From Paracoccaceae bacterium (lineage in GTDB: Bacteria; Pseudomonadota; Alphaproteobacteria; Rhodobacterales; Rhodobacteraceae): a DNA stretch of 46,363 nucleotides. Below are positions 25,434 through 33,830 of this stretch, piece by piece (the first letter of the stretch is position 1; each line of letters starts with the position of its first letter). The stretch covers positions 32,396 through 78,758 of the forward strand of contig JAHEJA010000001.1 in the NCBI GenBank assembly GCA_024639125.1. Direction: 5' to 3'. The notes under the pieces were generated by a model. It saw only the letters and a list, made by a program, of their open reading frames with translations, did not search any database and was not told the origin of the DNA. A program made the position numbers and the translations under genes.

Positions 25434-26716
25434 TCGGATATCTGACTTTGGGTCTGTTGGGGTTGCTAGGCTTATCAATCCCCGTTGGTATCGTTCTGTT
25501 TTTACTTGGTTTTGGGATCGACGTATTCGCCAGTCCCTTTCCTTTGATCAAGGGATTAGGCAATCAAGTTTGGTCAACCTCGAATAATGCGACGTTGATC
25601 GCGATTCCGTTTTTCGTGCTATTGGGCGAAATTCTGGTGCGCTCTGGCATTGCAACGAAAACCTATGCCGCCTTGGATCGTTGGGTCAGTTGGCTGCCGG
25701 GGGGATTGGTGCATGCCAATATCGCGACGGCAACTATGTTTTCTGCCACATCTGGGTCATCGGTTGCGACGGCTGCAACTGTGGCGACTGTCGCGATGCC
25801 GCAAGCTGAAAAATTAGGATATGATCCCAAGCTGTTTTCGGGCGCTATCGCTGCGGGTGGGACATTGGGGATTATGATCCCGCCATCCATAAACTTGATC
25901 GTTTATGGGTTTCTAACGCAAACTTCGATCCCACGATTGTTTTTGGCCGGTCTTTTGCCCGGCATTCTATTGGCTTTGGCTTTTATGGCCATCACGATTT
26001 TGATTTGTTCGATTTGGCCTAAACTAGGGGGGCAACGCCGCATATTCACAGCGCGGCAAATGTTCCGGGCATTGATTGACCTGGGGCCTATTATATTAAT
26101 TTTCGGCGCAATAATCGGGTCAATTTACCAAGGCTGGGCCACCCCAACCGAAGCCGCGGCTGTTGGCGTTGCTGGTGCCTTGGTGATTGCTGCGACGTTT
26201 GGCGAAATGTCGCGATCGATGATGATGCAAAGTCTTTTGGGAACGATTAAAATCACATCCATGATTATGCTTGTTGTGCTTGGGGCATCTTTTTTGAACT
26301 TTACACTGGCGGCAGCCGGGTTGGGTCGTGAATTGGAAACGTTCCTTGGTGATTTAGGGCTGTCCGCTTTTGGGACTATTCTTGTTGTTGTTGCGATCTA
26401 TATAGTTCTTGGGTTCTTTATCGAAACCTTGTCGTTGATGGTTGTCACCATACCGATTATTGTGCCTTTGGTTGTGGCCCAAGGATATGACCCCATCTGG
26501 TTTGGTATCTTGATGATTGTTTTGATCGAGATGGCATTGATCACTCCTCCGGTTGGGCTTAATCTTTATGTTGTGCAAGGGGCGCGTAAATCGGGCACGA
26601 TGAGCGAAGTCATGATTGGGACAATTCCCTATGTGTTCGTTATGCTCGCTATGGTCGCAGCGCTTATCGCATTTCCGAACATTGCGCTTTTTTTGCCTGA
26701 TGCGTTATCTAGGTAA
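25430..26716 (+). CDS. dctM: TRAP transporter large permease, DctM type
   Basis: This is the large channel-forming subunit of the TRAP importer, about 12 membrane helices. The 428-residue protein has typical DctM segments: GLLGLLGLSIPVGIVLFLLG at the start, ATMFSATSGSSVATAATVATVAMPQ, GGTLGIMIPPSINLIVYGFLTQTSI and, toward the end, MALITPPVGLNLYVVQG. ATG 25430 overlaps the dctQ stop. A DUF2848 gene follows 5 bases after its stop, which places that enzyme in the same transport operon. Confidence 0.92.
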   Translation: MIGYLTLGLLGLLGLSIPVGIVLFLLGFGIDVFASPFPLIKGLGNQVWSTSNNATLIAIPFFVLLGEILVRSGIATKTYAALDRWVSWLPGGLVHANIATATMFSATSGSSVATAATVATVAMPQAEKLGYDPKLFSGAIAAGGTLGIMIPPSINLIVYGFLTQTSIPRLFLAGLLPGILLALAFMAITILICSIWPKLGGQRRIFTARQMFRALIDLGPIILIFGAIIGSIYQGWATPTEAAAVGVAGALVIAATFGEMSRSMMMQSLLGTIKITSMIMLVVLGASFLNFTLAAAGLGRELETFLGDLGLSAFGTILVVVAIYIVLGFFIETLSLMVVTIPIIVPLVVAQGYDPIWFGILMIVLIEMALITPPVGLNLYVVQGARKSGTMSEVMIGTIPYVFVMLAMVAALIAFPNIALFLPDALSR

Positions 26717-26721
26717 GTGAG

Positions 26722-27390
26722 ATGTTGTTTAAAGTTGTGTCCAAAGATGAACCTGACGGTTCCTTGCAATTGGTCCCAAGGGATGTCGTTGTTGCAGGGT
26801 GGACTGGGCGCGATGCATCGGCTGTTCAGCATCACATTGATGAGCTTGCTCAGATCGGTGTTGCGCCGCCATCTTCGGTTCCGTTGTACTATCGCGTTGG
26901 CGCAGAGCTTGTGACACAGTCAAACAGCATTGATGTTTTGGGGAACAACACCTCGGGGGAAATTGAACCCTTGATTTTGGCATCGGATGAGAAATTTTGG
27001 TTGGGCCTTGGGTCTGATCATACCGACCGTCAGCTAGAAACCGTTTCCGTCGCTGCATCAAAGCAGATATGTCCCAAACCCATTGCTGATACGCTTTGGC
27101 CATTTGATGAGGTTCAGGACCATTTGGACGCGCTGCTTTTGAGCTGTCGCATCAAAGAGGGCGGTGACTGGGTTCCGTATCAACAAGGAAGCTTTGCCAG
27201 CATTCGACCAATCCCAAGCTTGATCAAGGGGGCAAACCTGGCAACAGGGGGCGCGTTATTATGTGGAACCCTTGCCGCTATCGGGGGTGTTCGACCCGCT
27301 GTTGATTACGAAATGGTGTTGTCTGATCCGGTTTTGGATCGACACATTACATTGACCTATAACGTGCGGGTCCTGCCAATGATTGCTTGA
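26722..27390 (+). CDS. DUF2848 family protein
   Basis: The 222-residue product matches the DUF2848 family as I recall it: VAGWTGRDASAVQHHIDELAQIGVAPPSSVPLYYRV, a SGEIEPLILASDEKFWLGLGSDHTDRQLETVSVAASKQICPKPIADTLWPFDEVQDHLD core and a YQQGSFASI stretch near residue 154. The layout resembles fumarylacetoacetate-hydrolase-like proteins and some members are annotated so, but no reaction is established. The gene starts 5 bases after dctM and is the last of the LysR-YcsI-TRAP module, which suggests an enzyme acting on the imported compound. It converges on the sulfatase gene with only 11 bases between stops. Confidence 0.78.
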   Translation: MLFKVVSKDEPDGSLQLVPRDVVVAGWTGRDASAVQHHIDELAQIGVAPPSSVPLYYRVGAELVTQSNSIDVLGNNTSGEIEPLILASDEKFWLGLGSDHTDRQLETVSVAASKQICPKPIADTLWPFDEVQDHLDALLLSCRIKEGGDWVPYQQGSFASIRPIPSLIKGANLATGGALLCGTLAAIGGVRPAVDYEMVLSDPVLDRHITLTYNVRVLPMIA

Positions 27391-27401
27391 TCGCGCTTAG
27401 C

Positions 27402-29057
27402 TTAACGCCCAGATGGTTTTCCGACTGGGACAAGACTTTCAAAGGGTTTGTTTGTCACTTGCTTATACTCAGCCTCGTCCCAAAACCCTATCAATATCCC
27501 AGTTTCAGCTGCCAATTTTTGCCGTGCAAGCACCTCGGGTGTGGCGGTAATTCGGGAATGATGGCGCTTGGCCCAATCTAGCAAAGCCACATTCATTCTG
27601 TCGCGCACGGCAATGTGTTCTGGGTCCATTGATGCGCCAAGATCTGTCAATTCGTTTGGATCGGTTTCAAGATCAAACAACATAGGGCGGAATTTTTCAC
27701 AACGAATGAATTTCCAACGCCCATCAAAAATCATAGTCGTATGTGCATGTTCTTGGGGTTGCTGCAGCGCCTTGGCCATTTCTGACCAATGGTAATCATG
27801 CTCTGAAATGACATATTTGCGCGAAAACCCATCCGTACCATGAAGGATTGGCGTGAGATCACGCCCTTCGATGATATGCGGTTTTGCTTTGGACCCAAGG
27901 GCGGCCATAAAGGTCGGGGCAAGGTCAATCATTTCAACCAATTCATCGGTGACCAAGCCACGTGTTTTATCTGCTTCCGGGCGTGGATCGGCGATGATCA
28001 GCGGGACTTTGACCGCCATCTCGTGATAGAAATCTTTGTCACCCATCCAGTGATCGCCCATGTAATCGCCATGATCCGATGTGAAGGCGATGATGGTGTT
28101 GTCAGAAAACCCTTCGGCATCCATCCAGGCAAAGAGGCGACCCAAATTGTCATCCAGCTGCTTGATCAATCCCATGTAGGCGGGGATCACATGTTCGCGC
28201 ACATGATCACGCGAAAAGCTTTTGCACACCCGCGCATCCCAATAGGCCTGCATCAGGGGATGATCCGTATCGCGTTCTTTCGCAGATCGGATTGGGTCAA
28301 CGATATGAGTTTCGTCGTACATGTCGTGATAGGGGGCAGGGACGATATAGGGCCAGTGTGGTTTGATGTATGACAGGTGACACATCCAAGGGCGGCCATC
28401 TTTGCGTGCCTCTGTCATAAAGGCCATTGCACGGTCTGTCATATAGGCCGTTTCAGAATGTTCTTCTGGGACATTCGCCGCAAGCCGTGAATTTTTCAGC
28501 AACCACGCCGACAACAAATCGCCGTTGTCATCCACCCCCGAATTGGCAAAGTCTTCCCATGGGTTTGGCGAAACAAAACCGTGTTTTTCAAGATAGTCAT
28601 CATAGGCCGACCAATTTTGTCGCGGGCTACTTGGGTGCAGTCCGTCATCGCGTTCAAAAGCTTCAAACCCACATTCAGAGCGACGCACGCCAATTTCGCT
28701 TTTGGGGTCAATGCCCAACCATGCCATGCCCTCTGCATCTGCGGTCATATGGGTTTTGCCAACCAAAACGGCGCGGGCGCCGGCCTCTCTTAGGTGGTCG
28801 CCAAGCGTTGGTTCCCCAATCCTTAGCGGCATCCCATTCCATGTGGACCCATGACTATGGACATACCGCCCTGTATAAGCTGACATACGCGACGGACCAC
28901 AAACCGGCGATTGCACATAGGTGTTTGTAAACCGGACGCCGCGTTGTGCGAGCGCATCAATATGAGGGGTCTCTAAATGAGGGTGTCCATAGCAGCTAAG
29001 ATAGTCAAATCTAAGCTGATCCGCCATGATCCATAGAACATTCGGGGGCGTTGTCAT
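27402..29057 (-). CDS. Sulfatase / phosphonate monoester hydrolase-like enzyme
   Basis: This is an alkaline-phosphatase-superfamily hydrolase of the formylglycine sulfatase group. The 551-residue protein has the N-terminal metal site PNVLWIMADQLRFDYLSCYGHP, the maturation motif CGPSR within SPVCGPSRMSAYTGRY (Cys is converted to formylglycine), the VGKTHM lysine/histidine region, FTSDHGDYMGDH for the second metal-binding cluster and a C-terminal FDLETDPNELTDLG segment. The extended middle (APYHDMYDETHIVDPIR, AYMGLIKQLDDNLGRLFAWMD) resembles Rhizobium phosphonate monoester hydrolase more than choline sulfatase. No signal peptide is seen, so it is probably cytoplasmic. The substrate (sulfate ester or phospho/phosphonate diester) is open. 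It overlaps marR by ATGA. Confidence 0.88.
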   Translation of the reverse strand: MTTPPNVLWIMADQLRFDYLSCYGHPHLETPHIDALAQRGVRFTNTYVQSPVCGPSRMSAYTGRYVHSHGSTWNGMPLRIGEPTLGDHLREAGARAVLVGKTHMTADAEGMAWLGIDPKSEIGVRRSECGFEAFERDDGLHPSSPRQNWSAYDDYLEKHGFVSPNPWEDFANSGVDDNGDLLSAWLLKNSRLAANVPEEHSETAYMTDRAMAFMTEARKDGRPWMCHLSYIKPHWPYIVPAPYHDMYDETHIVDPIRSAKERDTDHPLMQAYWDARVCKSFSRDHVREHVIPAYMGLIKQLDDNLGRLFAWMDAEGFSDNTIIAFTSDHGDYMGDHWMGDKDFYHEMAVKVPLIIADPRPEADKTRGLVTDELVEMIDLAPTFMAALGSKAKPHIIEGRDLTPILHGTDGFSRKYVISEHDYHWSEMAKALQQPQEHAHTTMIFDGRWKFIRCEKFRPMLFDLETDPNELTDLGASMDPEHIAVRDRMNVALLDWAKRHHSRITATPEVLARQKLAAETGILIGFWDEAEYKQVTNKPFESLVPVGKPSGR

Positions 29058-29617
29058 TCGATTGGCTCCTTAAAGTTAGAAGAGGCTCGCTCATTCACGG
29101 CGTCTGGCAGGTTTGCGTGATTTTCATCTAACAATATATCTGGCGAAATACGTAGATAATTTTCGAGCTTATCCAAATAGTAGACTAGGTTTTTGATTTC
29201 GTCGTCTGAAAAACAATTTTTCAGGGAGGCGCGTCGCTGCGCCATTATCGGGGCGGCTTTTGCATAGGCTTCCTGACCAATAGGTGTCAGGTCAACAATG
29301 GTTTGGCGCCCGTCTTTGGTATCGCGTTCCATTGTAATATACCCCTTTTGGACCATGCTCGGAAGCGCGCGGCTGATTAGGGAATGATCTGTGCGTTGGA
29401 TCGTGGCTAAATCACGAATGGTCATGGCGCCAACTTCATGCAGATCCCAAAGGGTGCGCCATTCCAAGATTGATAACCCACCGCCAATTTCCAAGAAACG
29501 CTGACCTTGACGACGTGATGCAGCATAGACCGCAGGCAATCTAGAAAAGACGTTATAATCCTCTCTGGATTGACGGGCGCGAATTCTTTCTTCGTCTCGG
29601 CTTTTTCGGTTGGACAT
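29054..29617 (-). CDS. MarR-family transcriptional regulator
   Basis: The 187-residue protein has the MarR winged helix: SILEWRTLWDLHEVGAMTIRDLATIQRTDHSLISRALPSMVQKGYITMERDTKDGRQTIVDLTPIGQ, near residues 48-115. MarR proteins are small-molecule-released dimeric repressors, usually of adjacent genes. It precedes and overlaps the sulfatase gene (ATGA) and is divergent from the TAXI-TRAP receptor gene, so it probably controls both the hydrolase and the transporter from the shared gap. An AGAGAGG ribosome site sits 5 bases before its ATG. Confidence 0.9.
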   Translation of the reverse strand: MSNRKSRDEERIRARQSREDYNVFSRLPAVYAASRRQGQRFLEIGGGLSILEWRTLWDLHEVGAMTIRDLATIQRTDHSLISRALPSMVQKGYITMERDTKDGRQTIVDLTPIGQEAYAKAAPIMAQRRASLKNCFSDDEIKNLVYYLDKLENYLRISPDILLDENHANLPDAVNERASSNFKEPIE

Positions 29618-29661
29618 AGGGCCTCTCTGTTTCTAGGTATAAAGCCTTAAAAAATAATACG

Positions 29662-29671
29662 TGACAAGTCA
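29662..29671. promoter_or_regulatory. Possible MarR operator
   Basis: TGACAAGTCA is a short inverted repeat (TGAC/GTCA with a 2-bp spacer) within an AT-rich stretch, roughly 45 bases before the marR start and 80 before the TAXI receptor start. Outer bases match only partly, so it is a weak candidate for the autoregulatory MarR site. Confidence 0.25.
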
Positions 29672-29752
29672 TATAATTTCTGCAACCCTATTCTCAGAAT
29701 CCGAATTTGGGTCATGTCTTGTTTAAAAGACGCAGTAAAACCGGGAGGAAAT

Positions 29753-30808
29753 ATGATCAAACAAACTCTTTTGGGTGGTGCGCTTGCGCTCTTGCCCGCT
29801 ATCGCATTGGCACAGGCGACTTTGACGGCGGAAACAACTACGCCGGGATCAACGCCGCATTATATCGATTCAACCTTGGCCGCTGTTTTGGACAGTGCAG
29901 GGGTGGCAACATTGCAAATCACCGAAGGTGCGACCCTGACCAATTCGGTTCAAGCCGTAGCAGAAGGGCGTCTCGACATGGCGCCTGCTCCGTTGATTTT
30001 GCCATTTCTTTTGTCGCGCGGCATTGGCCCTTATAGCGGTATTGGCGCTGAAAAAGGGGCTGAATTGGCAGATAATATCCGTGTCATTTTCTTTAATGCC
30101 GGATCTGCGCAGATGTTGGGCTATTACAATTCAAACCCGATTGAAGACATTCGTAATATGTCTGGCAAGCGTATCTGGAACGGTCCGCCACGTGGTGCCG
30201 CTTTGACGTCTGGTCGGGCAATGATCCAGTTGTTGTCTGGTATCAAAGACGGCGAAGGGTATGAAGGTGTGCAAAACCCATGGCCTGATGCGGTATCTAC
30301 AATCACTGGAGGCGGTGCCGATGCTTGGACCATCCCCGAAGGGTTGCCATCAGGACGCCAGATTGCGATTTCCGCGGCAGGTGGCATAACAATTCATGAT
30401 GTGCCGTCTGATATTTTGGCAAGCGAGCTTGGTCAGCAAATTGTCGCGGCTCCGGGTCACGCCCCGTATTCTGTGCCTGTTGACGAATTCCGTGCGGCTT
30501 ATGCTGGGAATGACATCACTGTTGTCACGGATGATGACACATTCGACAGCTTTGCGACGGCCTTTGGTCAAATCGTTCAAGCATCGATGGATGAAGAGTT
30601 GGCATATAACATCACCAAAGCCTATCTTGAGGGCGAAGATAGATTTATCAATGGATCACCACGTGGGCCATATACGCTCCTAAGTTTTGGCGACATCGAT
30701 GGTGTTAGCCAGGGTGCCTGTGGTGCTGTGAAAATCAAAATGCACCCGGGTGCTATTCGCGCGTTTGAAGATGCGGGTCATACAGTCGCCGACTGTTTGC
30801 GCCCATAA
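29753..30808 (+). CDS. TAXI-type TRAP transporter solute receptor
   Basis: TAXI proteins are the second family of TRAP solute receptors and work with fused 4TM/12TM permeases. The 351-residue protein starts with a signal peptide (MIKQTLLGGALALLPAIALAQA, cleavage probably after AQA). ATG 29753 follows a strong GGGAGGAA; the open frame from 29714 lacks a ribosome site. The body has a bilobal binding-protein pattern with GPPRGAALTSGRAMIQLL and a C-terminal AIRAFEDAGHTVADCLRP. The fused permease gene follows, separated by an intrinsic terminator. The ligand is unknown; the divergent hydrolase suggests a related organic anion. Confidence 0.85.
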   Translation: MIKQTLLGGALALLPAIALAQATLTAETTTPGSTPHYIDSTLAAVLDSAGVATLQITEGATLTNSVQAVAEGRLDMAPAPLILPFLLSRGIGPYSGIGAEKGAELADNIRVIFFNAGSAQMLGYYNSNPIEDIRNMSGKRIWNGPPRGAALTSGRAMIQLLSGIKDGEGYEGVQNPWPDAVSTITGGGADAWTIPEGLPSGRQIAISAAGGITIHDVPSDILASELGQQIVAAPGHAPYSVPVDEFRAAYAGNDITVVTDDDTFDSFATAFGQIVQASMDEELAYNITKAYLEGEDRFINGSPRGPYTLLSFGDIDGVSQGACGAVKIKMHPGAIRAFEDAGHTVADCLRP

Positions 30809-30820
30809 ACCATTTCCTTT

Positions 30821-30856
30821 GGCAGAGCTGGTAATAATCGGCTCTGCCTCTTTTTT
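30821..30856 (+). terminator. Intrinsic terminator between receptor and permease genes
   Basis: GGCAGAGC (30821-30828) pairs with GCTCTGCC (30841-30848) around a 12-nt loop, followed by TCTTTTTT (30849-30856). It ends 11 bases before the permease start. Partial termination would give more receptor than permease, as is usual for binding-protein transporters. Confidence 0.82.
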
Positions 30857-30867
30857 CGAGACGCTCC

Positions 30868-33168
30868 ATGACCTCTGATCATTCTTCGACGACGCTTGGG
30901 CAAAAGCTCGCGCTTATATTGGCCTCGCTTTTTGTGATCGTGGGAATGATCAACACGATGCCTGAAATTCCCGGATTACAAACGCTTGCGCGTGAATTGA
31001 CCGGGCAACCGTTTTTCCGGGTCTCAAATTTTCAGCCAGAATTTTTCTATCCCGTTGTCTTTGTCGTGATGATGGTGATTGTTGCCTTGGATGCGAGCCT
31101 ATATCGCACGTGGTCGCGAGAGCGCCCAAATTTGGCATGGCTCGGATTTTTGTTAGACGCTGGATTGATCTTTGCTGCCATTTTGGGCGCAGTCGGCTTT
31201 TTGGTTGAAATTGATTCAATCTGTTTAATCGATCAAATCACAGGAGAGCGTGCCCGTTTGATCGCGGATGCCGCTGAACGTGCGGTTGGTGTCATCCCCG
31301 GAATTTCACTTGAAGCAGAGCTGCCTTCCTGTCAGGCCCGTTTCGGTGTTTGGATCCTTCCGCTGCTGTTCACAATCATCACTTTGTTTTTCCTATATAA
31401 CATAAGGGTGTGGGGCGCCCCTTTGGTCATCGTGGCATCGGTTGTGGTACTTTACACCGTCGGCACAGCGTTTGTTTGGATTTTTGACCTAAGCGAGAAT
31501 AATTTCTTGCTGACAAAATTGGGTGCGGATGGTGGAGACATCACGGCAGCAGCCATTCAAAAAGCTACGAATGTTTTTATCACACCCGATGGTTTCATGG
31601 GGCGTTTCATGGACATTATCGTTAATCAAGTCTTTCCCTATGTGGTCTTGGGCGCTTTGTTTGGGACATCCGCAGCCGGCACGTCATTAATCAAACTGGC
31701 TGTAAGGTTGACGCGTAATCTTCGAGGAGGGCCCGCACATGCGGCCATTGTGTCCTCTGCGATGTTTGGAACAATTACTGGTGGGCCGGTAACCAATGTT
31801 CTGTCTACGGGCCGGTTAACAATCCCAATGATGCGCCGCAATGGGTTTTCACCGCAATTCGCCGGTGGCGTCGAAGCTGCGGCGTCCTCTGGGGGGCAAA
31901 TCATGCCACCGGTTATGGGGGTCGCAGCCTTTGTTCTGGTGGCTCTGACTGCCGTGCCATATACCAAGGTTATCACGGCTGCCTTTTTGCCGGCTATGGC
32001 GTATTTCTTTTCAATTTTTCTAGCCGTAATGTTCCAAGCACGTCGTGAAAACGTTCAAGCCATGCGCCAAGTGCCCGATGATTTGATTATGGAGCGTCAA
32101 GATTGGTTAAACCTGTTGACCATTGCGATGCCAATCCTAACGATCCTGCTGCTTTTGTTGGGCAACAAAGACGTGATCAGCGCAGGGTTTCTATCGCTTG
32201 TCTTGCCGGAATTTATAACAAAAACCATTGTGAATTCCACGGGGGATGCTGTCTCTGCTGGATGGTGGGCGGTTGCGGTTCTTGTTCCATTATTGTTGTT
32301 GGATCCAGACACGCGTGCAAAACCGTCCAAGATTTTGGTGTCCTTGGCGGATGGTGGTGTTTTAATTTCGCGGCTATTTTTATTGCTTTTTGCCGTGTCA
32401 ATCATCTCGGCGTTTTTGAATGAAAGCGGGCTGACGGGGGAATTAACCCGCGCTGTCGCGTCTTGGTTAGAGCATGCTCAAATGCTGTCTGTTTTTGGGT
32501 TTGACATTCCCATTGTTGGGGGCGTGTATCTAATGCTTGCGCTGATGTGTGCGATGTTCTGCGCCATTTTGCTTGGTATGGGGATGCCGACGGTTCCGGC
32601 CTATGTGAACGTTGCGCTTTTGCTAGGGCCGCTATTGGCGGAACTTGGCGTCAGCTTTTTCACGGCCCATATGTTCGTGTTCTATTTTGCGGTCGCTTCT
32701 GCAATTACACCGCCTGTTGCTGTTGCTGCGTTTGCCGCGGCGTCTATCACCCGAACAGAACCCATGCGCACCGGTGTGGCGGCGGTCCGTGTCGGGATTG
32801 TAATGTTTACCATACCCTTTGTGTTCGCATGGTATCCAGAGTTGTTGCTGATCGACGAAGCGCGGGTCATAGCGGATGAAACTGGCCGTCGTACCTTCAT
32901 AGAAGGGTACTCTGCCGGCATTGATGTTCCGTCCTTGTGCTGGCTGCTTGCACGATTGGTTTTGGTTCTTTATCTCGTTGCGTCCTCGTTTGCGCGTTAT
33001 GATCAAACTGCATTACGGTCTTGGGAAATTGCCCTTAGACTTTTGGCTGCGATCCTCATTTTGTGGAAGGGCGCTGCCATTATGTGGATTGGTCTTTTGC
33101 TTGCTCTTTTTCTGATAGGTCTTCATGTCGTTCGTTCCCGATCCAAATCCGCTCTCTCCACCACTTGA
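30868..33168 (+). CDS. Fused TRAP permease (4TM/12TM, TAXI-associated)
   Basis: The 766-residue protein combines the small (DctQ-like) and large (DctM-like) TRAP membrane domains in one chain, the form that partners TAXI receptors. An N-terminal block of hydrophobic helices (residues about 10-240) precedes the DctM-like domain with GGPAHAAIVSSAMFGTITGGPVTNVLSTGRLTIPMM, AAASSGGQIMPPVMGVAAFVLV, a second half with CAILLGMGMPTVPAYVNVALLLGPLL and AVASAITPPVAVAAFAAASITR. The length fits the family (about 650-850). A weak ribosome site precedes ATG 30868. The DUF3237 gene overlaps its 3' end by 44 bases. Confidence 0.9.
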   Translation: MTSDHSSTTLGQKLALILASLFVIVGMINTMPEIPGLQTLARELTGQPFFRVSNFQPEFFYPVVFVVMMVIVALDASLYRTWSRERPNLAWLGFLLDAGLIFAAILGAVGFLVEIDSICLIDQITGERARLIADAAERAVGVIPGISLEAELPSCQARFGVWILPLLFTIITLFFLYNIRVWGAPLVIVASVVVLYTVGTAFVWIFDLSENNFLLTKLGADGGDITAAAIQKATNVFITPDGFMGRFMDIIVNQVFPYVVLGALFGTSAAGTSLIKLAVRLTRNLRGGPAHAAIVSSAMFGTITGGPVTNVLSTGRLTIPMMRRNGFSPQFAGGVEAAASSGGQIMPPVMGVAAFVLVALTAVPYTKVITAAFLPAMAYFFSIFLAVMFQARRENVQAMRQVPDDLIMERQDWLNLLTIAMPILTILLLLLGNKDVISAGFLSLVLPEFITKTIVNSTGDAVSAGWWAVAVLVPLLLLDPDTRAKPSKILVSLADGGVLISRLFLLLFAVSIISAFLNESGLTGELTRAVASWLEHAQMLSVFGFDIPIVGGVYLMLALMCAMFCAILLGMGMPTVPAYVNVALLLGPLLAELGVSFFTAHMFVFYFAVASAITPPVAVAAFAAASITRTEPMRTGVAAVRVGIVMFTIPFVFAWYPELLLIDEARVIADETGRRTFIEGYSAGIDVPSLCWLLARLVLVLYLVASSFARYDQTALRSWEIALRLLAAILILWKGAAIMWIGLLLALFLIGLHVVRSRSKSALSTT

Positions 33169-33607
33169 ATTTTTCTGCCGCCTCGACGTCGAGCTTGCCC
33201 CCATCAAAGAGATGGGGCACGGGCGGGCAGGGCAGCGTCGGATTATTCCCATTGTTGGAGGGCGCGTGACGGGGCCAAAAGTGTCTGGTAAAATTCTGAA
33301 TCTGGGGGCGGATTGGCAAACGATATTCGCGGATGGGGTTGCGGAACTAGATACGCGCTATGCTTTTGAAACGGATGATGGGGCTTTGATCGACGTTATC
33401 AATTACGGATACCGCCATGGCCCAAAGCAGGTGATAGAGGCACTATCCCTTGGTCACGATGTTTCTGCGGATAGCTATTATATGCGCACCCATGCTAGAT
33501 TGGAAACAGGGGATGCGCGGTATGCATGGATTAACAAAACGTTATTTATTGGCAGAGGCCAACGCCAAAAATCCAAGGTGATTGTCGATTTGTTTGCTTT
33601 GGTTTGA
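33125..33607 (+). CDS. DUF3237 (UPF0311) family protein
   Basis: The 160-residue protein matches the DUF3237 family pattern: LEFFCRLDVELAPIKEMGHGRAGQRRIIPIVGGRVTGPKVSGKILNLGADWQTIFADGVAELDTRYAFETDDGALIDVINYGYRH, then YYMRTHARLETGDARYAWINKTLFIGRGQR. Its function is unestablished; it is a small beta-rich protein often found among aromatic or organic-acid degradation genes. It overlaps the fused permease by 44 bases, a larger overlap than usual, yet the N-terminal residues after ATG 33125 are needed for the family alignment. It closes the TAXI-TRAP transcript. Confidence 0.82.
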   Translation: MSFVPDPNPLSPPLEFFCRLDVELAPIKEMGHGRAGQRRIIPIVGGRVTGPKVSGKILNLGADWQTIFADGVAELDTRYAFETDDGALIDVINYGYRHGPKQVIEALSLGHDVSADSYYMRTHARLETGDARYAWINKTLFIGRGQRQKSKVIVDLFALV

Positions 33608-33668
33608 TCCATCTTTGCGACCACTCATCGCCGATTTCGAGACATGCGAACAAGATATCCTTGTAATT

Positions 33669-33688
33669 TGACAGGCAGATGACTGTCA
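33669..33688. promoter_or_regulatory. Inverted repeat upstream of the MHYT-LytTR gene
   Basis: TGACAG (33669-33674) and CTGTCA (33683-33688) form a perfect inverted repeat with an 8-bp spacer, in the 223-base gap between the DUF3237 gene and the regulator. No T-tract follows, so an operator is as likely as an RNA hairpin. Nothing else definite was seen in this gap. Confidence 0.3.
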
Positions 33689-33830
33689 GGACTTGAGAAT
33701 TTTCCAAAGCGGTTTAAGATCATCAATGGATGGATGTAGCAGGTTTGCTTTTGGGGGATGTCATGCAGCACATGCCTAAGAGTGGCGGTACAATATGTGG
33801 CCATAACCCTTAAGAGATTGTTTGTCGCAA

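Noticed and set aside
21999-33607. A genomic island or mobile element carrying the TRAP modules
   Set aside because: No integrase, transposase, tRNA, flanking direct repeats or obvious compositional break was found.
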